Shown here piece by piece: positions 49,187 through 57,888 of a DNA stretch of 64,000 nucleotides (the stretch's first letter is position 1; every line of letters starts with the position of its first letter). The translations under genes were made by a program, and so were the position numbers. Below the pieces are notes generated by a model. The model had not been told where the DNA came from. It searched no databases and worked only from the letters and a program-made list of their open reading frames with translations. Origin of the DNA: a virus; the IMG/VR virus record IMGVR_UViG_3300033145_002224, positions 1 through 64,000 of that record, one strand, 5' to 3'.

Positions 49187-49192
49187 ATTATA
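49187..49192 (-). promoter_or_regulatory. -10 element of ACTTATG-spacer promoter
   Basis: Read leftward, AAAGGGTACTTATGG precedes TATAAT at 49187-49192. The spacer end is identical to that at 58840. No good -35 is present, which suggests an activator or extended -10. It leaves a ~16-base leader before the start at 49164. Confidence 0.6.
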
Positions 49193-49205
49193 CCATAAGT
49201 ACCCT

Positions 49206-49922
49206 TTATCTTTCTCCAAGAACGTCTAAAACGTTAATATTACCCATAATATTAAAATTATAGTACTCCATTAAAAGAGTTGAGGTACTTGAACTTGTAG
49301 AACTAGAGGTACTAGATGTTGTGCTGGAGCTAGTACTTGAGCTAGTAGAACTAGACGTAGAACTAGAAGTAGAGCTAGAGGTACTGGATGTTGTGCTGGA
49401 GCTAGTGCTTGAACTTGTGCTGGATGTTGTGCTAGAACTTGTGCTGGATGTTGTGCTAGAACTGGTTGAACTAGACGTAGAACTAGAAGTAGAGCTAGAG
49501 GTGCTAGATGTTGTGCTGGAGCTAGTGCTTGAACTTGTACTGGATGTTGTGCTAGAACTTGTGCTAGAACTTGTGCTGGAACTTGTACTAGATGTTGTAC
49601 TAGAACTTGTGCTGGATGTTGTACTAGAACTTGTGCTGGAACTGGTTGAACTAATAGAACTAGAAGTAGAGCTAGAAGTAGAGCTAGAAGTAGAGCTAGA
49701 AGTACTAGAAATTGAACTAGAGGTAGAGCTAGAGGTACTAGAACTTGTTGAGCTTGTGGTGGAGCTAGAAGTACTAGAACTTGTAGAGCTAGAAGTAGAA
49801 CTAGATGTAGAGCTAGAAGTACTAGAACTTGTAAAACTAATAGAACTAGATGTAGAGCTAGAAGTACTAGAACTTGTAGAGCTAGAGGTAGAGCTAGAGG
49901 TAGAGCTAGAGGTAGAGCTCAA
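49206..49922 (-). CDS. C-terminal part of a frameshifted Ser/Thr-repeat protein
   Basis: The frame encodes about 210 residues of (Ser-Ser-Ser-Thr)n and ends with a unique tail STLLMEYYNFNIMGNINVL. It has no leader of its own and is in phase with 49919-51709 only if one base is added near 50070. I therefore take it as the distal end of that gene, separated by a one-base deletion, and not as an independent gene. The intact product would have 834 residues. Confidence 0.65.
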   Translation of the reverse strand: MSSTSSSTSSSTSSSTSSSTSSSTSSSISFTSSSTSSSTSSSTSSSTSSSTSSSTTSSTSSSTSSSTSSSISSTSSSTSSSTSSSTSSSISSTSSSTSSSTTSSTSSSTTSSTSSSTSSSTSSSTTSSTSSSTSSSTTSSTSSSTSSSTSSSTSSSTTSSTSSSTTSSTSSSTSSSTTSSTSSSTSSSTSSSTSSSTSSSTTSSTSSSTSSSTSTLLMEYYNFNIMGNINVLDVLGER

Positions 49923-50385
49923 TGAGCTAGAGGTAGAGGAACTAGTACTAGAACTTGTAGAGCTAGAGGTAGAGCTAGAGGTAGAGCTAGAGGTAGAGCT
50001 AGAGGTAGAGCTAGAGGTAGAGCTAGAGGTAGAGCTAGAGGTAGAGCTAGAGGTAGAGCTAGAGGTAGAGTAGAGGTAGAGCTAGAGGTAGAGCTAGAGG
50101 TAGAGCTAGAGGTAGAGCTCAATGAGCTAGAGGTAGAGGAACTAGTACTAGAACTTGTAGAGCTAGAGGTAGAGCTAGAGGTAGAGGAACTAGTACTAGA
50201 ACTTGTAGAACTAGAGGTAGAGCTAGAGGTAGAGCTAGAGGTAGAGCTAGAGGTAGAGCTAGAGGTGCTTGAGCTTGTTGAACTCGTTGTAGAGCTAGAG
50301 GTGCTTGAACTTGTAGAGCTAGAGGTAGAGGATATTGAACTTGATGTCGATGAACTTGTTGAGCTAGACGTACTAGAAGAAGTCG
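49281..50385. repeat. Ser/Thr-coding microsatellite with 200-bp internal duplication
   Basis: About 1.1 kb of degenerate 6- and 12-base units; read leftward they are AGC/AGT/TCT serine and ACC/ACA/ACT threonine codons. The unit starting AATGAGCTAG at 49921 recurs at 50121, exactly 200 bases on, whereas an in-frame unit would be 201 (67 codons). The missing base sits at about 50070, where GTAGAG is followed by TAGAG and not CTAGAG. Confidence 0.85.
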
Positions 50386-51709
50386 TTGTCGTGCCGCCCT
50401 CCGAATAAGTTACTTCAAGCTTAGGTCTTCTAATTGGATCTTCAGAAGTATCATCTGAAAAATAACAACCATTTTTATAACTAGTACTTGTGCCCGGTGC
50501 AGTATTACCAGCATCATAGGTTTGTTCCAGAACTCCAAACCAAGAGTTAGCATCTGGATTAATATTATCAAAAGAATCAAAATTAATTACATTATATTGA
50601 CCAGTTGACCAAGAAGCAATATCTCCTAGATTGGTACCACCTGGAATAGCTTGAGAATCAAAATCAGTAGTGTCTAAGGATTCTATGAGCGAACCAGCTT
50701 TTTGAATTTCAACACCCGCGCCACTATTTGTAACACCATACAAATTAAGAGACGCTGAAATAATATTAACATCTGTTGCTAAATCGGTTGTATCAAAAGT
50801 AAAAAATGAACGCCAAATACTATACCGACCCTTACTGTCGGTTTCTGCACCTATTGCTTCCGCTTCACTAATATCATTACCATCAAAATAATCTGCATCA
50901 CTATCATCTCTACAATTACTCCAACCAGTAGTATCAAGATTATAAACTACACCATCAGTTGTTTCTGAATAATAAGTATTTGTATCAATCAAAATTGGAT
51001 ATTGAGCTAAAATTAAATCATCCCTACCCTCTTTTGTCGGAATCTTGGTATAAAATAAATTTCCATCAATTTCTTCTAATGTATGTTCTATCGTTTTACA
51101 TTTTTTATTATTACTATCTTTAAAATATGGATTATTAATCCAAAATTTTATTTCTTCTTTTTCGTCAACAAATACAAATCGACCTCTTTCATTTGGAATA
51201 TACTTATTTCCTTCTTTTTCATTTGAACAATGTAATCCTTTTAGGTATATTTGTTCTACTATTTTAAAATTTTCAATTAAATTAGTTACTTTAACAAAGT
51301 TTGTTAAACTAACAGCACTTACCCTGCTAATAAGTTCAATACCAGAATCTAATTGGTGCTTAATTTCTGTTTTTGATTCTTTTTGTAGAAAACTGACCTC
51401 ATCATTTGTAATATATTCTACACTATCTAATTTTATTTCCTTAATTGACCCCTCAAATTGATGTTCATAATCATATCGTAAACCAAAATATTTTTCTAAC
51501 TTTAAGTCTCGTCTAAATCCAGCACTAACTTTATTTTTATCAGAAATCCAATTACCATTACCATCATCTAAAAATTCTAAATCTATATTTTCCCATTTAC
51601 CATCTTTATCATAATGTACGGGTGCACAACCACAAACAAGTTTACTCACACCATTACCGAGGTCAAAGGTTTTGTTTCGTTCACTTCTGCTTGATATTAT
51701 CTCAATCAT
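49919..51709 (-). CDS. Tail/surface protein with Ser/Thr-repeat stalk, frameshifted in the repeat
   Basis: A 596-residue frame. Residues 1-230 form a beta-rich domain starting MIEIISSRSERNKTFDLGNG, paralogous to the start of 54777-57875. Residues 240-435 resemble a carbohydrate-binding/DNRLRE-type domain (SIWRSFFTFDTTDL, SASLNLYG), then a Ser/Thr stalk. The last 30 residues become Leu-Pro-Ala repeats because of a one-base deletion near 50070. The true C-terminus is encoded at 49206-49922. Likely an adhesin or fibre with a flexible stalk. Confidence 0.65.
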   Translation of the reverse strand: MIEIISSRSERNKTFDLGNGVSKLVCGCAPVHYDKDGKWENIDLEFLDDGNGNWISDKNKVSAGFRRDLKLEKYFGLRYDYEHQFEGSIKEIKLDSVEYITNDEVSFLQKESKTEIKHQLDSGIELISRVSAVSLTNFVKVTNLIENFKIVEQIYLKGLHCSNEKEGNKYIPNERGRFVFVDEKEEIKFWINNPYFKDSNNKKCKTIEHTLEEIDGNLFYTKIPTKEGRDDLILAQYPILIDTNTYYSETTDGVVYNLDTTGWSNCRDDSDADYFDGNDISEAEAIGAETDSKGRYSIWRSFFTFDTTDLATDVNIISASLNLYGVTNSGAGVEIQKAGSLIESLDTTDFDSQAIPGGTNLGDIASWSTGQYNVINFDSFDNINPDANSWFGVLEQTYDAGNTAPGTSTSYKNGCYFSDDTSEDPIRRPKLEVTYSEGGTTTTSSSTSSSTSSSTSSSISSTSSSTSSSTSSSTTSSTSSSTSSSTSSSTSSSTSSSTSSSTSSSTSSSTSSSTSSSTSSSTSSSTSSSLSSTSSSTSSSTSSSTSTLPLALPLALPLALPLALPLALPLALPLALPLALPLALQVLVLVPLPLAH

Positions 51710-51713
51710 TCGT

Positions 51714-52385
51714 TTATATAATGTTACTGTTAATTATGTTCCAATCAAATCTTTTACTAATATTTTCAATGAATAAATCTATAAATGTTTCTCTACTAGT
51801 GATGCCAACTTCATCTAATCCAATAATAACATCAGAAATATCTTTAATATCACCTTTTTTAAGCATCTTTTCAGTATCTAATCTATAAACATCTCTTGCT
51901 AAATTATAATCAATTTTAAATGACACTGGTAAAGCATAGTAATCCCAACCATTTAACTCACAATGAAAAAACCCACAAAATTTTTTTAATTTATTATCGA
52001 TCTTAATAAGTAAATCATTGTTTTTATAAATAATATTATATTTTTGTAATTTTAATGTTCTAATAACATTAGCTATAAGGGCTTTTTCAACTATTTTTAC
52101 TGGTAACACCCCCCTTGGAATATGCAAATCAATCTTTGCGGTATCTTTAAAGTAGCAAATTACTCCCGCCTCGGTGTGTTCGGGCACGGGAACCCTTATT
52201 ACTTTAACGTTAGATGGTATCTTATCTATATATAAATACTTCTCTGGTTTATAATTACCAGTTAACATCAAGAACGTTGATTCTGGAAATCCACAAACAA
52301 ATGTTGGTAAATTAAATTTAATATTATGGTCATCTGCGAATGACTTCGGTTCTATTTTATTATTTTTTATATATTGAATTTCCAT
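51714..52385 (-). CDS. Possible lipoate-ligase-fold protein
   Basis: 223 residues. The middle (KALIANVIRTLKLQKYNIIY, then KNNDLLIKIDNKLKKFCGFF) carries an Asn-Asp-Leu..Lys-Lys-x-x-Gly pattern as in the LplA/BirA catalytic domain, where the Lys activates lipoate or biotin, and later ISDVIIGLDEVGITSRE resembles the C-terminal part. The usual RR-x-GGGAVYHD segment is weak (PEHTEAGVICYFKD). It may be a diverged ligase; confidence is modest. It overlaps the EamA gene by 26 bases. Confidence 0.4.
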   Translation of the reverse strand: MEIQYIKNNKIEPKSFADDHNIKFNLPTFVCGFPESTFLMLTGNYKPEKYLYIDKIPSNVKVIRVPVPEHTEAGVICYFKDTAKIDLHIPRGVLPVKIVEKALIANVIRTLKLQKYNIIYKNNDLLIKIDNKLKKFCGFFHCELNGWDYYALPVSFKIDYNLARDVYRLDTEKMLKKGDIKDISDVIIGLDEVGITSRETFIDLFIENISKRFDWNIINSNII

Positions 52386-53259
52386 CTTTTTTAAAAATTA
52401 AATAACTACTAAATAAAATTAATCCCATTCCAATCCCCTGAGTTAAATTAATAACTTGATTTAATATAAGAAATGATAATATCACGCCTAGAATAGGTTT
52501 TATATATGCTATAATTCCCACAGTAGATGGTATAAGTTTTTTCACACCATTATAAAACAACATAAATGCTATAAAAGTACAAACAATCCCCATATAAATA
52601 AGATTAGGGAGTGTGGTGGCATTAATTTGACTTAATGTTGTAGCGGGATTCTGTAAAAGCATTGTGCCAAAAAGTACAAATAAAAAAGTATAAAATAAAA
52701 TTGTAAAAGGATTATATTTCTTAAATAAACTTTTTCCTATCATTGTATAAATAGCCCAACACATTGCTGCTATAAACATCAGGCCAACTCCCATAAAATT
52801 TATTCCCGCCAAGGCTAATTGAGGCAAAAAACCTATAATAAACAATGAACCAGTTAACCCAAGAATTAAACTTAAAATCTTTCTTTTGCTAAATGATTCT
52901 TTCCAAAAAATTGCTGAAAATACTACTATCCAAACAGGGAAAGTAAAATAAACGCTAATTGCTGTCGGTATATGATTTAACGTTTTTATTCCTTGCCAAA
53001 ATGCCAAAAGATGAATTAATAAAACAAATCCTAATAATAATAAAATACCTATATCTTGTTTCTGAACCTTTAACCAACTCTTTTTAAATATTATTATAGT
53101 CAAAAACATCAAAACACTAGCAATTAAATATCTAACACTTAAAAGTGTTATTGGACTTGCCCCTCCACGATATACAAATGTTCCGGCTATTTCTATTGTA
53201 GCCCAACATATTTGAGAACCAATAACACTTAAGGCACCTATTAAAAATTTATTTTTCAT
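52360..53259 (-). CDS. EamA/DMT-family membrane transporter
   Basis: 299 residues with ten hydrophobic helices in two five-helix repeats, the EamA (drug/metabolite transporter) topology. WATIEIAGTFVYRGGASPIT in repeat 1, GWxQ-like FWQGIKTLNHIPTAISV, and CWAIYTMIGKSLFKKYNP in repeat 2 are family-typical. It lies inside the tail-fibre region, next to a Ser/Thr-repeat gene, and is likely a morphogenesis-independent (moron) gene expressed in the host membrane. Substrate unknown. Confidence 0.85.
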   Translation of the reverse strand: MKNKFLIGALSVIGSQICWATIEIAGTFVYRGGASPITLLSVRYLIASVLMFLTIIIFKKSWLKVQKQDIGILLLLGFVLLIHLLAFWQGIKTLNHIPTAISVYFTFPVWIVVFSAIFWKESFSKRKILSLILGLTGSLFIIGFLPQLALAGINFMGVGLMFIAAMCWAIYTMIGKSLFKKYNPFTILFYTFLFVLFGTMLLQNPATTLSQINATTLPNLIYMGIVCTFIAFMLFYNGVKKLIPSTVGIIAYIKPILGVILSFLILNQVINLTQGIGMGLILFSSYLIFKKDGNSIYKK

Positions 53260-53287
53260 AATTTTAGTTATTAACTAATTATTTTTA

Positions 53288-53950
53288 TTATAATTCATCA
53301 TTAATAGAACCCCAACCATCAATATCTAAAGAATCACCAAGAACATCAAAATCTTCATATATATGTGAAATTGTTGATGTAGAACTAGAGGTACTAGAAC
53401 TTGTACTAGAAGTTGTTGAACTTGATGTACTAGAACTTGTAGAGCTAGAGGTAGAACTAGAAGTAGAACTAGAGGTACTAGAACTTGTACTGGAACTGGT
53501 AGAACTAGTAGTCGAACTAGAGGTCGAGCTAGAAGTACTAGAACTTGTACTTGAACTTGTTGAACTTGATGTACTAGAACTTGTAGAGCTAGAGGTAGAA
53601 CTAGAAGTAGAACTAGAGGTACTAGAACTTGTAGAACTAGTGGTCGAACTAGAAGTAGAGCTAGAAGTACTAGATGTTGTACTGGAACTAGTAGAGCTAG
53701 TAGTTGAACTAGAGGTGCTAGAACTAGTAGAACTAGTAGTTGAACTAGAGGTACTGGAACTAGTAGAGCTAGTAGTTGAACTACTAGTACTTGAACTTGT
53801 TGAACTAGTTGTAGAAGAACTAGTACTAGAGCTAGTTGTTGTTTCAAACGAAACACCCCAAAGATCTGTTTCCAAAATCAAACCATCTCCGTCATATCCT
53901 ACACCGGAATCATCATATAATATTCTATTATCATCGTATTGAAGCGCCAT
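53288..53950 (-). CDS. Ser/Thr-repeat protein with short unique ends
   Basis: 220 residues. An N-terminal 37-residue segment (DDNRILYDDSGVGYDGDGLI) is followed by about 155 residues of Ser/Ser/Ser/Thr repeat, then an acidic 25-residue tail. It is the third member of the stalk family. It could be a linker or fibre component assembled with the neighbouring proteins. Confidence 0.6.
   Translation of the reverse strand: MALQYDDNRILYDDSGVGYDGDGLILETDLWGVSFETTTSSSTSSSTTSSTSSSTSSSTTSSTSSSTSSSTTSSTSSSTSSSTTSSTSSSTTSSTSSSTSSSTTSSTSSSTSSSTSSSTSSSTSSSTSSSTSSSTSSSTSSSTSSSTTSSTSSSTSSSTSSSTSSSTSSSTSSSTSSSTTSSTSSSTSSSTSTISHIYEDFDVLGDSLDIDGWGSINDEL
53371..53842. repeat. Ser/Thr-coding microsatellite
   Basis: About 470 bp of degenerate repeats encoding SSST/SST, related to those at 49281-50385 and 55199-55893, inside 53288-53950. 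Dense near-identical units make it prone to replication slippage and recombination between the three genes. Confidence 0.85.
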
Positions 53951-53954
53951 TTAA

Positions 53955-54746
53955 TTAGTTTTTATATTCCATAAATCCTTGATACAAACTTATAGTATTT
54001 CCAACATCTGCACTCGCCCATTGAGCCGTAATTATTACGTTCATATCAGCGGTTGTATTTATATCTGCTACAGCAATACTTCTGACTTCATCTCCAGTTG
54101 TATTTGGGTCACCAATTACCATGTGAATGTGCATTGCTCTCGCCCCAGAGGCTCCGATTGTTCTTTGAGTAGCGTTAGCGTTAATGTGCCAAGGCGTGTT
54201 AGCCGCTAATGTTTTTGTATCTGGACTTAATGTTACTTTTGTAACTCCGCCGACTTTTATTCTTATCGTTACCTCATCAGTATCCGTTGAACCTGTATTC
54301 GCCACAACGCCATCTGCATGAAATTTAAACAAATTTCCCGCGTCCAAACTGTTTGCCCCCATTTCACCTGTCCATAAAGTCGTTTCAATAATTGTATTTG
54401 CTACAGTAACAGTTGAAACTGCAACATCAGAAGTTCTATCTATTGCTCTTTGTTTTCCATTATTTGTTATATAAAATTTATCTCCACTATATTCTATTGT
54501 CCCCGACTCTGGATTTGTCAAAAGTGTTCCGGCATCAAACTTTAAAGGTGCTGTTCCCGCCGATGCTGTTCCCGCTGCTAAATGTAATCTAGCTGTTTGC
54601 GCTTCAGTACCAATACCAACATTATCACTAGAATTAACTGTGATTGTTTTTACTGTAGCACCTACGTCTACTGCTATAATTTTATGTAGGGTCGAATGAG
54701 ATGGGCTGTCTAGCGCATCTGCTGCCCCCGGCTGTTCTAATGCCAT
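53955..54746 (-). CDS. Tail-fibre-type protein
   Basis: 263 residues, beta-rich. NVGIGTEAQTARLHLAAGT, APLKFDAGTLLTNPESGTIEYSG and FYITNNGKQRAI form a pattern frequent in phage tail-fibre or head-fibre proteins upstream of a capsule-binding tip. A C-terminal jelly-roll-like domain follows (MHIHMVIGDPNTTGDEV). Probably a fibre tip or head decoration. No enzymatic motif. Confidence 0.65.
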   Translation of the reverse strand: MALEQPGAADALDSPSHSTLHKIIAVDVGATVKTITVNSSDNVGIGTEAQTARLHLAAGTASAGTAPLKFDAGTLLTNPESGTIEYSGDKFYITNNGKQRAIDRTSDVAVSTVTVANTIIETTLWTGEMGANSLDAGNLFKFHADGVVANTGSTDTDEVTIRIKVGGVTKVTLSPDTKTLAANTPWHINANATQRTIGASGARAMHIHMVIGDPNTTGDEVRSIAVADINTTADMNVIITAQWASADVGNTISLYQGFMEYKN

Positions 54747-54776
54747 ATGTTTATTATTAATTTATTAACTTATTTA

Positions 54777-57700
54777 TTATGTATCTTCTTGATAAACTCT
54801 ACCTGCCACCCAATTACTACCATCATAATAATCAGACACATTTAATGTCTTTGTACCGGTTAGTGTAAATTCAGTATCTGCGGCAGTTGTACTATCATTA
54901 TCTAACGCTTCCCACGTTGTAGAATCAAAATTATATATTTGTAGATATACTGTTGATGCGCTTGGTGCTGTTGTGGATTTTCCCTTCCATATTAGTGTTG
55001 GTGCTTCTGTATTACTATCATGTTGATCTTTAAATAAAAATATTGCATTCTCACTTATAGCCGCCTGGGCTACATATACATCATTATCTGTTCTAACATT
55101 TATATAATCAGCACCACCGAATAAATTTTCTAGATCTGTTTCATCAGCTGGTAACGCAGCATAATTCCCCCTACTGTAATCTTCATCTGTTGGTAATGAC
55201 GTAGATGAACTAGTAGAACTAGACGTAGAGGAACTAGTAGAACTAAGTGTATACGTAGTTGAACTAGAAGTAGAAGAACTTGTTGAACTAAATGTATGTG
55301 TAGTCGAGCTAGAAGTACTAGATGTAGTAGAACTAGAAGTAGAAGATGTTGTACTGGAGCTAGTAGAACTTGATGTACTGGAGCTAGTAGAACTTGATGT
55401 ACTGGAGCTAGTAGAACTTGATGTACTAGAACTGGTAGAACTAGTTGTAGAGCTAGAGGTGCTAGATGTGGTAGAACTAGAGGTAGAGGATGTTGTACTA
55501 GAGCTAGTAGAACTTGAAGTAGAGCTAGAAGTAGAACTAGAGGTAGAGCTAGAGGTAGAGCTAGAAGTAGAACTAGAGGTAGAGCTAGAGGTAGAACTAG
55601 AAGTGCTAGAACTTGTAGAGCTAGAGGTAGAACTAGAAGTAGAACTAGAGGTGCTTGAACTTGTTGAACTCGTTGTAGAGCTACTAGTACTAGAGGTTGT
55701 AGAACTAGAGGTAGAGCTAGAGGTGCTTGAACTTGTTGAACTCGTTGTAGAGCTACTAGTACTAGAGGTTGTAGAACTAGAGGTAGAGCTAGAGGTGGAA
55801 GATGTAGTACTAGATGTTGTGCTTGAACTTGTAGAGCTAGAGGTAGAGGATGTTGTAGAGCTAGAGGTAGAGCTGGAGGTACTAGACGATGTTGTTGTAG
55901 GTGCTGCGTTATGATGAATTCTAACCTCTGCTATACTGGCATTACAATTTGTTCCAGACACTTTATCAAAATAAAATTTAACTTCTAGAGCTTGAATTTT
56001 AGCCCATGTCCATCCGCCAGATGGGACATTAAGTGTTCGCCAGGTACTATAAGACCATCCTAGACTTGTATGATTAATTGTACAAAGTAAATCTATTAAT
56101 CCATCTGTATAAAATTTTGCTATTAATGAATCATCATTATTGCTAATAGCACCAGCAACTCTAACTTCAACATAACCTATATTAGACGCATCATCTATGG
56201 CGCTTGTTCCGCCACCTAATAAATAATTACTTGTATCATTTCCACCAGTTGTGGTGGTTGCAGCATCTACTGTATCACTATTAAAAGCAAGGGCATCATC
56301 AGACCAGGCGCCGCCTGTGTCTGTTGGCCCATTATCTGAGGCATCAAAATAGTAATCTACGTATTCTAATGTAGTAATAGATGAAGTAGAACTAGAGGTA
56401 GAGCTAGAGGTGCTTGAGCTTGTTGAACTCGTTGTAGAGCTAGAGGTGCTCGAACTTGTACTTGAGCTTGTGCTTGAAGAAGTAGAACTAGAAGTAGTTG
56501 TAGTCGTACCACCAACAGCGTGAGTTATTTTTATATATGGCTCATTACCATCCCAAATATCTACTCTCAATACATTCGCTCCGGTCGGAGTCACACCACT
56601 TATGTCTCCACTTAACCTAAAACCGACGATAGTATTTCCTGTCTTATTAATACAATCAAAATCAGTCAAGGAAAGTCCGACATCTATATCTGCTCCAGCA
56701 GTGGTAAAGTCTGTCAAATCACGACTACCAATAGATGTGCTTTCATAATCATTAAAATCCTCATCTACCATTGGGCTTTCAATATTGATATTATCTGTAT
56801 GATTTAAAGCAACTAAATCATAACCATTAGTATTACCACCTGTCGCATAAAGTCTAAACCAACAAACCGCAGCAGAAACAATGTCCCCGTCTGGAATAAC
56901 GGCGGTATTATAATAAATTTCTCCACGTCTTACGTAATAAGTCGCATACTTAGAATAATGTAGAGCATTACCCGAAAACCCAGCTCCCCTTGTGGCCGTT
57001 GTTGCATCTCTCGCTAGGGCTAAGGTCGCTTTATTGTCTGATTGATGACAAGAACTATTAGTACTATCATAATCAAAATCAGTAATAGTATCTGCTTTTA
57101 CTGGATATTCTGCGTCTAACAAAAATTGTTTAGGTAATATTTTTACTTGCCATAAATTACTATTATATTTTTTCCAAAATATTTTTATTTTTTGTATACT
57201 GAGTTCGTCTTTATCATGAATATAAGCTGAGCGTATCCAAGATTTTTTATCACTTGCTTCTTCTATTTTAAATCCATTCTCACTTTCAAAATATTCATTT
57301 TTATTCCACTCTGTCAACGACACCTTATTTTTAATATTTAATTCTTTATCAGTATCAAATTTAAAAAGAACTGCTAACTGATGTTTCTCTGTTGGAGATT
57401 TACCTATTTTATCATAATTATCAATTATGATTTCTTTTTTAAACCCCTTACTTGAAAGTGTAATTTCAAAATGTATTCCATCACCAAAAGCATTTTCATA
57501 TCTTATTGCATTACCAATTAACTTGCCTTTAACCGCAAATTGATTACGAAATACTTGCATATCAGAAAAGTCTTCTTTATTCACCCAAGCCAACATTTTT
57601 GGCTCATAATAAATTTTATGGTTAGAACCTCGGTAAACATTATCAAATCTTATCAATTGTTTAGCATTGAAATCTTTTTGAATAAAAAGTTTATAAGAAG

Positions 57701-57875
57701 CTTTGGTCATTTGCCAATAGCTTCCCATATCTTCCAATATTAAATTTACATCATTCCAACTATTATCAGTTCCTTTATAATGTAAATGTCCAGTACTAAT
57801 TTTTGTATCACAAGTACCATCACCATTATCAAAAGTCTTACTATGATATTGTCTTTTGTTTAGTATTTCAATCAT
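54777..57875 (-). CDS. Large tail/surface protein with two Ser/Thr stalks
   Basis: 1032 residues. The N-terminal domain (MIEILNKRQYHSKTFDNGDG) is paralogous to that of 49919-51709, followed by a beta-rich region to about 450. A first short Ser/Thr stalk at about 455-500, a ~160-residue beta domain with LDIYGP-like sugar-binding appearance, then a long stalk (~660-890), and a C-terminal domain (EDYSRGNYAALPADETDLEN). Likely a long, flexible adhesin. Confidence 0.65.
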   Translation of the reverse strand: MIEILNKRQYHSKTFDNGDGTCDTKISTGHLHYKGTDNSWNDVNLILEDMGSYWQMTKASYKLFIQKDFNAKQLIRFDNVYRGSNHKIYYEPKMLAWVNKEDFSDMQVFRNQFAVKGKLIGNAIRYENAFGDGIHFEITLSSKGFKKEIIIDNYDKIGKSPTEKHQLAVLFKFDTDKELNIKNKVSLTEWNKNEYFESENGFKIEEASDKKSWIRSAYIHDKDELSIQKIKIFWKKYNSNLWQVKILPKQFLLDAEYPVKADTITDFDYDSTNSSCHQSDNKATLALARDATTATRGAGFSGNALHYSKYATYYVRRGEIYYNTAVIPDGDIVSAAVCWFRLYATGGNTNGYDLVALNHTDNINIESPMVDEDFNDYESTSIGSRDLTDFTTAGADIDVGLSLTDFDCINKTGNTIVGFRLSGDISGVTPTGANVLRVDIWDGNEPYIKITHAVGGTTTTTSSSTSSSTSSSTSSSTSSSTTSSTSSSTSSSTSSSTSSITTLEYVDYYFDASDNGPTDTGGAWSDDALAFNSDTVDAATTTTGGNDTSNYLLGGGTSAIDDASNIGYVEVRVAGAISNNDDSLIAKFYTDGLIDLLCTINHTSLGWSYSTWRTLNVPSGGWTWAKIQALEVKFYFDKVSGTNCNASIAEVRIHHNAAPTTTSSSTSSSTSSSTTSSTSSSTSSSTTSSTTSSTSSSTSSSTTSSTSSSTTSSTSSSTSSSTSSSTTSSTSSSTTSSTSSSTSSSTSSSTSSSTSSSTSSSTSSSTSSSTSSSTSSSTSSSTSSSTSSSTSSSTTSSTSSSTTSSTSSSTTSSTSSSTSSSTSSSTSSSTSSSTSSSTSSSTTSSTSSSTTSSTSSSTTHTFSSTSSSTSSSTTYTLSSTSSSTSSSTSSSTSLPTDEDYSRGNYAALPADETDLENLFGGADYINVRTDNDVYVAQAAISENAIFLFKDQHDSNTEAPTLIWKGKSTTAPSASTVYLQIYNFDSTTWEALDNDSTTAADTEFTLTGTKTLNVSDYYDGSNWVAGRVYQEDT
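55199..55893. repeat. Ser/Thr-coding microsatellite
   Basis: About 700 bp of SSST/SST-coding repeats, with TTHTFSST and TTYTLSST variants near the 5' side on the plus strand. A second short tract of the same type lies at about 56380-56500 in the same gene. Confidence 0.85.
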
Positions 57876-57888
57876 GTTTTACTATAAA

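Noticed and set aside
49321-50073. Rightward reading frame of Leu/Glu/Val repeats
   Set aside because: It is the antisense of the Ser/Thr repeat; repeats keep several frames open. The same applies to frames at 53640-53942 and 55459-55914.
49281-57000. CRISPR-like or satellite arrays from dense short repeats
   Set aside because: Units are 6-12 bases, degenerate, without spacers, and translate on the minus strand into Ser/Thr stalks within long genes.
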